From: Strigamia acuminata
Taxonomy: Eukaryota; Arthropoda; Chilopoda; Geophilomorpha; Linotaeniidae
DNA length: 60,000 nucleotides
Direction: 5' to 3'
Assembly (NCBI GenBank): GCA_949358305.1
Contig: OX442317.1
Coordinates: 14,018,491 to 14,078,490, forward strand
The notes under the pieces are model-generated. The model was not told the origin of the DNA. It saw only the letters and a program-made list of their open reading frames with translations, and ran no database searches. Below, piece after piece: positions 27,524-38,428 of this stretch. Numbering within the stretch: the first letter of the stretch is position 1; each line of letters starts with the position of its first letter. A program made the translations under genes and the position numbers.

Positions 27524-30500
27524 TCAGTCCAGTTCAAGAGCTCTCACATGCTTAACTGATCTTTTCAGTTCACGTCCATCTGGTAGCACTACTTTAATGA
27601 CTCGAGTAAAACCATCCTCACCTGGAAAAATCTCCTTTATCCGGGCAAGTGGCCAAAAATAGGGATTTGTTCCTATTTTTTCTAACAACACGATCTGATT
27701 CACTTTGGGGTTTTTGAAATTTTTATCGCCTTTGGTCTCGTAAAAATTTCGCAATTGCATAAGGTAACTTTTTCTCCACACTCTCCAAAATTCCCAAATG
27801 AACTGTCTTCGTTTAATGTCTAATTTTCTTAAATCTGTCTTTTTGATGGCACTCAATTTTTTGTTTATAAGGTATTTTGGTAAACCACCGGTTAAAAAAT
27901 TTTCAGGTGCCAAAATTCTGCCTCCATCAACACTGTCGGGAACGTAGGACAAAGGTCTTGAATTTAATACGGAACTAATTTCCAAAGCTAAAGTTTGAAG
28001 AGTCTCCAAATCAACGGTATATCGAAGCAAAGTTTTTCGAAGTTTATCTTTAACTGAACGGACAAGGCGCTCCCATGCCCCTCCCATCCAGGGGGACAGT
28101 GGTGGAATAAAAGTCCATATCACTCTTTTTTCAGATAAGAAAGTCTGTATGTCCTTGTGACCAATGAGCTTGCCCCATGATTGTAACTCCACACTACCAC
28201 GTTCGAATGTTTTGCTATTATCTGAGAATATTTTGGCAGGATATCCAAAGCGAGCTCCAAATCGTCGTATTGCTAACAAAAACTTGGGAACAGAAAGGTC
28301 TTCGGACACTTCTAAGTGTAGGCTTCTCGTCACCATACACGTGAATAAAAGAATATAAACCTTTTTCCGTTCCTTCTTGTTGTTGCCAACATAAATGGGT
28401 CCAAGATGATCAATTCCAGTGTGTTGGAATGGAGCCGCTGGAGTTACACGTTCAGTGGGAAGGTCACCAGTAGAAGGGTTATTTCTTGCAAGTTTAGCAC
28501 GTCTGCAAATTGCACACTCTCGAATCACTGTCTGAATTGTTTTTCTTCCTCTTATGATCCAAAATTGTTCACGTAAGTGATAAAGGGTTTCACTAATATC
28601 ACCGTGAAGTAGTTCTAGATGTGCTTTTCTGATCAACAGTCGTGTTATCCAACTATCGTAATGCAAAATAATGGGATAGACTTCATCAAATGTCAACAAA
28701 GATTTTTTCAAACGGCTATGAAGTCTAAGTAATCCATTTTCGTCAATAAAGAGTTCGAAATTCCTCAAAGTGGAATGTTTGCTTAATTCCCTTTTGTTTT
28801 TCACGTCTTCAACTTCCTCCAAAAAATGTAATTTCTGCGAAAGTTTTAGGATCTTCAGTTGGTTTGCCTCCAACTCGAGTGGCGAGAGGGGCTCACCGCG
28901 AACAAGTTGACTTTTCCATCTCATTATGTAGGAAAACACTCTCAAAAGTCGGTTGTAATTGCTAAAACGTCGGAAAAATTTGTAAATAAAATTCTCTTTT
29001 ACTTGAATAGTCATAACAATTAATTTTCTCTCTTCATCGGGTGGGTTTTCCTGTATAACTTCTTTCTTTTCCAGTTTTGAAACATCAACTCCGTCCCACC
29101 AAAGTTTATTGTTCATCAATGTTTTTGAGTTGTGGGGACGGGTCAATAGGTCAGCTGGGTTGAATTCGGTTGGCACATGAGACCATTGCTCAGGCTTGGA
29201 AAAGGAAATAATTTCCTGAACTCGGTTTGAGACATACGGTTTCCAAACATTTTTGTCTGAATTAATCCAGGCGAGTGTGATAGTGGAGTCCGAATAGTAA
29301 CGAACTTCAGTGACGGGGTATCCAGGAAGAAAGTTCTCGAGCAGATATTTTGTCATTCTGACTCCAACCACTGCTGCTGTTAATTCGAGTCGAGGAAGAG
29401 TAACTTTTTTGGCCGGCGCAATGCGGCATTTACTTAACAACAATGTTCTTTTGCCCTCCACGTTGACGACAAAAATCGTGCAGCCAAATGCTTTTGTGCT
29501 GGCGTCACAAAAAACTTCTAGGGTTATTTCCTGACCTGAATAAGTAGTTAACCAACGTTGAACTTTTAGTTCCTTGAGTTGTTGGATGTCGGAATTCCAT
29601 TCTTCAATTTCTTTTTTCTCCGAATCAAGAATCTTTTCATCCCATTTTTTCGTCCGAGCCCAGATCGCTTGGATGAGCAATTTCATTTGCAGAATCACAG
29701 GAGCTAAGAATCCCATGGGGTCGAAAATCGAAGCTAAAAATGAGACAACTTCTCGCTTTGTAATCGGAATTTTTTCAATTTTCGGTATTTTAAACATTAT
29801 AGTGTCCTTTTCTGTGTCCCACAGTATGCCGAGCATTTTAATGATTCCAAGACTAGAAAATTCCTCGCCCCGCATGTGGAATCCCTCTTTTTTCAAGTTC
29901 TCGAAGACGTCTTTACTGCAAGTCGCCCACTTTACAAGGGGAAGTTTTCCGCTGTCTAAAATCATTTTTAATCTCTCGCAATGTGTCGTCGTGTCGGCTG
30001 GAAAATCTCCTCCAGATGTTAAGTCATCCATAAAAATTCCATCATCAAGCGTATCAACTTCTTTTGCGTGTGTTTTCTCAAATTGTTTTGCATGTTTTCG
30101 AATGGTTGCGCATAGGAGGAATGGTGAGGAAATAACACCAAAGGGCACGACGATCATTCTCAGGATCATAATGTTGTTCCACAGGTTTTGCCACGAATAA
30201 GGCTGCTTAAAATAATCACGAGCCACCCACAGAAAGCGTAAAAAGTTTCTTTGAGTCGGGTTGATCATAACCTGCAGGAATGCCTGCTTGATATCCGCTA
30301 TTATCGGGATGCAATAGAGACGAAATCTCACAATTACAAGAATTAAGTCAGGGTTGAGGGAAGGTCCCGGAAATAAACAGTCATTGAGGGAAAGTTTTCC
30401 CTTCTTGGATGAAGACGCGTTAAACACTACTCTAAATTTAGAAGTATCCCGATCCTCTTTTATAACGGGGTGGTGAGGTATATTATATATCCCCTTCTTG

Positions 30501-30560
30501 AGAAAACGTTCCTCCTTTGGGACTTCCTCCGCGTGATTTTCCTCGATGTACTGCCACATT
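27524..30560 (-). pseudogene. pol: BEL D pol half (RT, RNase H, integrase)
   Basis: This is the 3' part of D's single Gag-Pol ORF, cut off from its 5' part by F. It opens at WQYIEENHAEEVP, then RT (FRVVFNASSSKK; catalytic FMDDLTSGG with F for the Y of A/C), the SIFDPMG region, RNase H (FCDASTKAFG, PRLELTAA, YSDSTITLAW, NPAD), and integrase (TGIDHLGP, FSDNSKTF, GGAWERL). It ends LPDGRELKRSVKHVRALEL. No stop or frameshift is seen. An open frame runs a further 33 codons into F's LTR, but those are not D sequence. Confidence 0.9.
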
Positions 30561-32463
30561 TTTTCGTATCGCCTGTCGATTCCGACGCCAGCGATCCGAA
30601 GATAGGATTCGGGCACGGAGCATTTATTTGCCTTGTGCAAATCGCCCGATCTGAGTCGCATCGACTCTCGTCGTTATGCCTGGTCTTCAGCATTTTTTGT
30701 TGTTTTGCAAGGAGATATGGAGAGAGAGAGGAGTTGACTATTCAACTTGATATTTTATTCGCAAGTGTGGAATTTAATCCTTTTAACAATGAGACGAAAC
30801 GTGACACGAGATGGACAACAATCAAATATCAAGTGTCACAAAACAAGGTTTATGTTTTCTAAGCCTAACATTGAATAAATGCTTTAATTTATCTATCAGA
30901 AACTTCATTTATAGAAGACATGAAGTTTCCTAATTAAATATAACAGGGGTGAAGTTTTCAGGCGCTTTTCTGGCCTAAAATCATCACTTTTGACACAAGT
31001 ATACAATTTAACATTGAAAATGATCGAATACTAATGATCAAACTTAAATACACTTCTCAGATCACATAGAAAGTAGCAATCCGAGATATAAACATATTTT
31101 AAACTAACAAACAACAACTTGAGTTATATAAACAGCGATAAAAATACAACTCCTCTGTGTATGACGTCATTTGCGAGTATGACTGCTCCATCACGTCTTG
31201 TCATCCCTCGCAAATCGTCTACTCTCACATCGAAATTAAATCAGGAGTGAAAGTGATCAAATTACCTAAACTAATTCCTCTAATTATTCATGCAAACCTA
31301 ATTTCTATTTACATTAGCAGATAATCGAAGAAACGTTCAACCGCACGCTTCATCCGGGTCTCAACGACTGAAAATGGCCGACCTAATGCAATGCCTTCGC
31401 TCCCGATCGCCTTCTGCTGCGGATTACTTCTCTCCCGCGATCCTATGAATTACCGATCAGGTAAGTAAGCACATATGTATTTCCTTCCAACATATTGCTT
31501 GTGTCTTTGAGCTTAAACGAGCGTTTCCTTTGGCCATTTCAGCGTCCATCACCCGAACCAAGCCGTACGATTTCCGTCTCCTCGACTTTGCAACCTCGTG
31601 AGATGTTCTTCACCGATATAACTACAAGGTAAATAAATGTTTGAATGAATAACAAGTGTAAATAAAACTTAATATCTATTTACAGCCTCGTGCAACTCCC
31701 GAACCGAATTGCATCCGGATTCAGCCAAACTTAAGGTAAATAATTTCACGTGTATAAAGTCAAACATAAATTTAACAAGTAACGTAATTATATCTAACCT
31801 AAACATTCTTTATTTACTGTCATTCCCTCATATGAAGCAGGCCGGTGACTCCTGCCCCATTCCTCCGGTTTTCGTAAACTTAAGGTGAGCAAATAATCGG
31901 TTATAAATTAAAACATAACTTAACATTTCGTGTAAACATATTTAACCAAACCAAACATCCGTTTTAATTTAAACCTTCTCTCATTTACAGTTATTCCCAC
32001 ATATGAGGCAGATTTGTGACTTCTACCCCACTCCAGCGAACCGTCTTAATTTATCCGTAAGAAAATAAATCAACGCAAATGAAACACTGTAACCCTCGAT
32101 TATAATTAACCCGTATTTTCCTTTCAGACATACTCGACTCCCGAGCTTGTATCACGACCCGGGGAGTTCTTCACATTCAGATAAGTTATAGCAGTTAATT
32201 TCCGATCTGAACAATTATTTAAAAGCTCGAACTCCTTTTCAGAATCTTCTAGAACTTCAATTTGATCGACAACCCGAGATTATGCCTATTCGACTTCAAC
32301 TAAGTGACAACTGATTGTCTTCTGAAAGGTAAATAAATTTAGCTAATTTATTTCTTTCTTTCTTTCTTTTTTAGTGAAAAGTTCGGACTTATTTCAACTT
32401 TCACCATCTTTTCTTTCCTTTATATTTTGAGAAGCATTTCCTGTTTCGAACTGATTCGCAACA
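30561..32463 (-). repeat. F 3' LTR with antisense exon/intron-like modules
   Basis: 1,903 bp. On the plus strand it shows an ordered series of splice-like sites. Donors (first G): 31461 GTAAGT, 31629 GTAAAT, 31736 GTAAAT, 31885 GTGAGC, 32057 GTAAGA, 32329 GTAAAT. Acceptors (last G): 31542, 31685, 31840, 31990, 32127, 32242, 32374. The segments between acceptor and donor are short (about 44-86 bases) and richer in C/G; those between donor and acceptor are AT-rich, like introns. Exon-like blocks at about 31820-31884 and 31991-32056 are related copies. An ATG at 31374 opens only 24 codons. Confidence 0.85.
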
Positions 32464-33164
32464 GCGCTCCCGCCGAAACAAAAGGAACAGCAAAGCATCA
32501 TGTCTAAAACTATACTGTACAATAGTTTTTTTTTTTTTTTCATTTACACCTAAAGAACTGTATTTTATTTTTGTGGGAAATAAAATTTCTTCCTTTTTCT
32601 GAATCTCAAAAATGTCTTGGATTTCTTGCCTTTCTCAAATGCAATTTCTCTCCTTCACATTTTTCTTTTGACTCGACTAACTATTTGAATCTGATACCCA
32701 GGGACGAATAACGACCGTATTCCTCGATTTTCGACAACCCACGTGGATATCCTCTTCGTCATGGCATGGATCAAGAGAACTTCAAAGCTAAGTAAAATTC
32801 AATTTAACCTTTCATTAAATTGACAAAACAATTTCTGTATCCACTGGTGGAAATTTAGCTTTTCCCTTAAGTCCAGAATTTTTCCAATTATGGAAACTCT
32901 AACTTTAAATGACACATTGTCATTTCTCAAATGAATCAGATCTCGATCTTATTTATTTCCTTTAACTTAAAAACCTCTCAGGTAATTTAATACGGAAATC
33001 TAGCTGTTAAAAATGTCTCGTCACATTTTCTTCTATCTGATTCGATTTTAAATAATAAGGGGAGTTTTAATCAACGTGTGTTACCCTTAATTATTTTTCA
33101 GTTTGGAATTTTTGGGTGAATAACGACCTGAACCGTGTATTTCAAATTCCCACTCTTTACTTAT

Positions 33165-33546
33165 GCTAGGTGTCAAAAAACCATATTTTTGAACTTGGAC
33201 CTTTTATCCTTTGAAACAAATACTGATAACTTTTTTACCAGATCTGAACTCAACTACTTCTAAAAGCTAGGTGTCGGAACTCATGTCCGAACTTGGACCT
33301 TTTCTACTCTAATGACTAGGCGTCGGCACTCTTGGCCGAACTTGGACCTTTCTACTCTAATGACTAGGCGTCGGCTTTCTTGGCCGAACTTGGACCTTTC
33401 TCCTCTAATGACTAGGCGTCGGCTTTCTTGGCCGAACTTGGACCTTTGCTAAATCTTTCAGACAACCCCTGGCAGCTATGGACCAGATTAGGGCTCAATT
33501 GCTTCTGAAAGCTAGGTGTCGGTATCTGTTGACCGAGCTTGGACCT
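33165..33546. repeat. Six hairpin repeats with compensatory changes
   Basis: Copies at 33165-33202, 33266-33300, 33315-33349, 33363-33397, 33411-33445 and 33511-33546 share CTAGGYGTC...GAACTTGGACCT (one has GAGC). The inner stem is TCGG/CCGA in five copies and TCAAAAA/TTTTTGA in the first, so both arms changed together. Copies 3-5 are near-identical 48-bp tandem units; copies 2 and 6 also share upstream sequence. Confidence 0.75.
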
Positions 33547-33621
33547 TCTCTAATTCACGAGGAATGAAAAAATGCAGTGACTCGAATCCAAATATTCGAC
33601 CTGCAGATGAATTTCAAGTAT

Positions 33622-33760
33622 TCAAACTCACTATACGATCACGGCCTCATTTCCGTGCTTCCGGAGAGCTTCCGTGAAAGCAATTGGAAACAATCTTGTT
33701 GCACCTGTTGACCAGGGTTCGAGTTCATGCCAATTTTTTGTCTTTTCCGGTGAATATCTA
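33622..33760 (+). mobile_element. Relic of a BEL LTR end and primer-binding region, opposite to F
   Basis: CTCACTATACGATC at 33627-33640 matches the motif near the A LTR end. About 60 bases on comes TTGTTGCAC, then TGACCAGGGTTCGAG, close to the tRNA-His-type primer site (TGACCAGGATT). After that comes a T-rich block and TTTTCCGG, as in the A leader. The order and spacing match A, but the strand is opposite to F. Confidence 0.5.
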
Positions 33761-36700
33761 CTAAGGGTGTTATTTCCTCTCAAATGACTATGTGACTCTC
33801 TCTCTCTTATCTGACCATACAAAATGTCTATTGGAAAATTGGAAAGTTAGTCATAAGTACTATAGCAAGTCTCCTTATGTTAACCAAATTTCCCTCTTTG
33901 TTTTATTGATTGATTCCTTGTGAATCTTTCAAACTACTGTATGATTGTATTTTTTAGGCTCTTCTCTCAATTCACTCTACCCAATGTCCTATAAGGGATG
34001 ACTTTCCCCTCCGCTCAGGAGGTCTTCCCGGCAAACAGAAAAGGAAGTGAAGAAACCTGAATCTCAAACAATCTGTATGTTATGACATCAGCTGAGTTAA
34101 AAAAAAGGAAACTGATTTACCTAATTCTTAATTAACACCTATATCAGCCTTTGTGAAGTTACAAAGAAAATGGACAATTAACCACCTTTTTTATATCTCT
34201 TCGCCTTTGCTAAGTTAATAGGGTGTTATTGAACAGAAAACGCGCAGATTTCTGCACTCTAATCATTATTCAAGAAAGTGAAGGATTAAAAGTCACGGAA
34301 AAAATTCTCCTGTTCTTTGTATCCGGACAGCTATTCTTTTGAGACCTGTGCAATATTTTAGTATGAAAGATAGTCAAACAAAACCGTCTGTGTTTCAACC
34401 GTCTGCGAATTGAGCATGAAATCTCACAATTATCCTTGTGATAACTGAGAAGATTTCCTAAGTGTCAAACCTACAATTGATGATTGCATCAGTGAAGTTG
34501 ATCAGCAACAGAGCAGTTGTTTTTCTGACAAAGAGCCTGCCATTGTCCGTGGTAAGAGGTGAAATAGATGCAATTCTAACTTAACTCAAGACTATTGAAG
34601 TTAACTGCATGTTATTTTCTTATTCAAGTTATTGAGTGTTATGGGTAGACATTATTTGACTGTAAGAGTTAAGTGTTTAGTTTATTGAAAAGATGTCGAC
34701 AAATGGGATTACTTTGAACGAGATCCCCATTATCTTGGAAAGCAAAATTCATTCGACCAAGATCGACCTCATCTATATGTGGAAAATCCTAGCTTTTACC
34801 TTCCTAAGAAAAAGACCTGGACAAGAGTATTCCTCCTCGACAATCTATCTTAAAATTGATTGTTTTTAGCCAAAGTTGACATATTCCTCCCTCAATTCAA
34901 ACTAAAATGTATGAGCTGTAATATTTTGAGCAATGGTGTTATGAAACGTTGTACTCCGAATCCTAGTGTATATATTGCAAGGAAACTCACTTAAAATTCA
35001 TCTAACTTTCATCTATCATCTGAGATGGTTCTATTAATTGCTAGAATTCTAATTTTCTACTTTATGCTAAAAGACCGATTCAGAACAAATTTTTCTCTAT
35101 GAAAACCAGGTGGACCTGTCAAACTCCATTCCCCCATTTCGCCTTTTCTAGTAGCGCTCCTAAGAGAAACTGGCTCATTCGACAGAGAATAATCTTGATT
35201 AGCAAGAACAACGGCTCTCCCAAGTCCAAACCTCTAGATCCCAAGTTTCCTAGCCCCAAACTATCATAATCTGAGAGAGGCGAACGCATTCGGACCTCCC
35301 GTCCTGTCTGTGATCCTTTGATCCACAGCGCTTGACTGCCAAGATATATAGAAAAGGTAATTGACTATAGAAGTGGAATTAATTAGAAACTATCTTATAT
35401 CCGAGCCGAGTAGGTTCCATTGGATATTTTAGACTGCTTAATTAAAAAAAAACCGTATATTATCTGAGATTTACCAAAAAAGGAGATTACCTATCGCCCC
35501 AACTCTCGTCCTCTAAATATTCATTCAAAAAACTTCTGCAGTATTCTGACCTAAGTTTAAAGCGTCTTGTTGGATATTATTTCTGTTTCTGATAGCACAA
35601 TCCATTACTTTCTGAAAAGTAGTTGTGAAATCAACGGATGTTCTGCTGTCCTCTATGGCTGCCAATGCTTTTGCCCTTAGAGTAAAATCCGTTCAAACAT
35701 CTATGTAGTGTTGGCTTGTAAAAGCAACTAGTAGTTAGAAGATTAAGAACTAGCAATCATCCTTGTAAGTGTAGCTTATGAAAGAGAGTATTTAGTATTT
35801 TAAGTATGAAGACTTGTATGTGTTTGCTGATATAGCTCTTTGTACCTGACCTATAGATACTAGCTATCTGTCAACCTTTGCAACCCAAATGCAATTGGTA
35901 CATGATTCGAGCACTCAATTGTCATCCACCATTCTGCTTGTCTCAAAAACATGAGCGTTGTCTAAACATCACAAGATAAGTTGAATGAGATGATGGGATT
36001 ACTAATCTAATGATAGAGCAAAACCAATTGGAGGAACATCACGAAACAGCTAAGATGGGAGATAATTTCTTCTATATGTGTGTGTGACTGATCACCTGTT
36101 ATGTATCTTTTCCTATTGAGCGAGTAACTATGGATAACTGAAGAACACTTCCTTTCAGGAACGTGAACTTCCTGAGCTGGACTATCTTTTTCAACTCTAA
36201 AAGTTGATCAAAAAAAATTCTTTATGTGTAGCAATTTTCTGTAGAGAGAGTCACGATAGTGCATGCTTCTTTGTTTCAAAAACTACTCATCTTGTTGTTT
36301 TTTCTCAAACATGTGCTTTTTTAACTTAATCACTGAAATTAACCTCTTGTTAAATTTCCTTTTGAAAAAGCTCTTGTATCTGATTGGATTCCTTCAGGAA
36401 GGTGAATCCTCTTCTTCTATTTTCTACAGCTAAGTGGAATTCGATATTCCCTAAAAAGACTAAGTTCTTTTTCTCTATTCTGTAGAAGGTGGGTGTATAT
36501 GCAGCTGGTTAAACAGGATAACCGTGCACTTCTCTTACTTCCCTCAAATGGAAGCTGTAACATTTAATTATTTTCTGAAAAACAATTAACTAACTGGGAT
36601 GTGAACTGTCCTCTATAACTGTGTGATTGGCCGACTGACAGATCAAAGTCGGGAAAAATCTAATATAATCTCGGAATCGTTCACGAAAGCGCTCAGATTA

Positions 36701-37967
36701 TAAAGAAAATTCTGTTAATTCTTTAATTAACCCCATCCTTTCTTGACGGAACGAATTGACTAACTCTTTAATAAATCTAAATCGAAGGTAAGAAAACTTT
36801 TCGAGACGAATGACGTATCAAATTCCAAACAAACTCGACTAAACGAACGGGTAGCTAATCCTCCGGATAATCTTGAAGCAAAGAATTATGTCCTTAATCA
36901 TCTTAAAGTCAACTAAATTAAAGTGTCGTCTGCATTCCTCGAATAATTGCGTCCAAAAATCAAGAAACCTCGCATAAAAAGAAACCGAAATATCGTCGAA
37001 TCGTAAAATCGAATTGAACTAACCACGAGAATCGATGACTTGTTACGAGTTAACACTCCTTCTCAAAAGAATATCTCGAGTAAACAAAACCTCCATGCTT
37101 TTTCTAGCAAGAAACGATCTATTTATTCTCTAAACTCGATCCTCACTTTCTAACTATTCATTGATTTCCTTAAGCTGAAATCCTCTTGGTGTATCACTAT
37201 TCAAGCAATAGTCTTAGATACAGCCAGTTAAAATTCAAAAAGAATTTCCTTCTCTTTCGATCACGGGGAGCTGATCGATTAAAACTCGTATACTTCATTA
37301 AAACTCTCTTAAGTTTTCTTGATGTGCCCCGTAAATTAATTCGTTATTTTCTAAAAAAAATAAGAATAATTTTCCTCGATGTTAAAAGAATATGGAATTC
37401 CGAAACTCGAAACCAAAACACGAAATCCTAAACTCAACTCGATCTATTCAAGGCCGCTGTTGACCTTTGCATTAAGAAAAGAATTCCCCGAATAATACTG
37501 GCGACCCAATCCATTAATAGCAGCGGTCTTCCCTCAAAGATTCATTTAATTTAAGAAACTAATCCCCACGATAACTTCTCCTTACGACTTCGCACTGAAT
37601 CTTATTTTGCAAAATCAAAAAAAACCCTTTTTTACAAAGCGACTTGCGATCCATTCTCTCTCTGCAACTACCGGGGGGTAGAGAAAGCCACACTTAGCCT
37701 AACTTAAAGCTATCTTAAAGCAAAAACCAAATCATGACAAACTCTGTTAAATTTCTCAAACTTAAACGAAAACTCTTTATGCTAAAAAACATGCTAAAAG
37801 TTGTTCACCAACCTTGTATTCATTCAGTGAATCCATCTCTCGTAACCGGTGGTTGAATCCAAAAACTTACAGACTAACAGAAAAATCAAACACTTAAAAC
37901 TATTGCACAAATGAACACAAAATTCAATATAACACAAAAACAAGTCAAAAAGTCTTGATCTTCTCAA

Positions 37968-38354
37968 TTAAGTCTCTTTGTAATGGATTCTCATCTCGAT
38001 GCTCGCTTCGTCATCTGCTCCGTCTTGAACTGAGCTTTTTTCGCGTTGTCCCGACGTTCCAACACCATATCCGTATCTCCATTGCGTTGTGTCTTCGTAT
38101 GTGGCCCCCTTTGCTGTAAACTTCTTAACGGTACATTCGAATGTTAGTTTAATCTTCAGGCCTAACGTCTTCCGATTAAGAGCGGCTATTTTCCACTTCA
38201 CGAGGCGTGCAGCATGCTCAATCTTCAGCGCCTTTTCTCGATTAATTCTCTCATATTTGCTACGTCTTACCGCCAGCTTCTCAGCATTGCTCTCTTGGCG
38301 AACAGTCGTCTTTGTTTCCACTTGAAACAATTCCTTTTTCTGTACGTCCGCCAT
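37968..38354 (-). CDS. Small ORF at the 5' end of F, unknown function
   Basis: 128 codons from the ATG at 38354, about 58 bases after the primer-binding site. The product begins MADVQKKELFQVE and is rich in Lys/Arg/Glu. A likely helical stretch (about residues 20-62) is followed by a TKKF/TYEDTTQWRYGYG segment and an acidic end. I do not recognise it. D's Gag also begins MAD, so it could be a remnant or start of a Gag, or a captured host exon. The open frame reaches upstream through the primer site into the LTR, which is unlikely to be translated. Confidence 0.4.
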   Translation of the reverse strand: MADVQKKELFQVETKTTVRQESNAEKLAVRRSKYERINREKALKIEHAARLVKWKIAALNRKTLGLKIKLTFECTVKKFTAKGATYEDTTQWRYGYGVGTSGQREKSSVQDGADDEASIEMRIHYKET

Positions 38355-38411
38355 TTCTATTTTCGAATCGTCTCCATTCGAATTAGGCCCACACTTCCCT
38401 GGCTCGCATTT

Positions 38412-38426
38412 TGGTCCACGGCACCA
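38412..38426 (-). other. F primer-binding-like site (tRNA-His type, imperfect)
   Basis: On the minus strand TGGTGCCGTGGACCA lies two bases after the LTR. It matches the first ten bases of the D/C primer site TGGTGCCGTGACCAGG, then has one extra G. It fixes the element's orientation and suggests that it used the same primer tRNA as D, C and A. Confidence 0.65.
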
Positions 38427-38428
38427 CT

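Larger units (their letters stand above)
32464..38428 (-). other. F internal region, non-coding
   Basis: 5,965 bases with no long ORF. It contains six hairpin repeats (33165-33546), a BEL LTR/primer-site relic in plus orientation (about 33622-33760), a 40-bp block related to 26533-26572 (34158-34197), a CTACC-GGGG-GGTAG hairpin near 37672, and one small ORF at the 5' end (37968-38354). The sense strand is G/T-rich, like region 1-6204. Long stretches (34200-37640) are AT-rich and I see nothing definite in them. Confidence 0.7.

Noticed and set aside
30561-30661. N-terminal extension of the D pol frame into the F LTR
   Set aside because: The extra codons are F LTR sequence read by chance; a similar frame appears in the other LTR copy.
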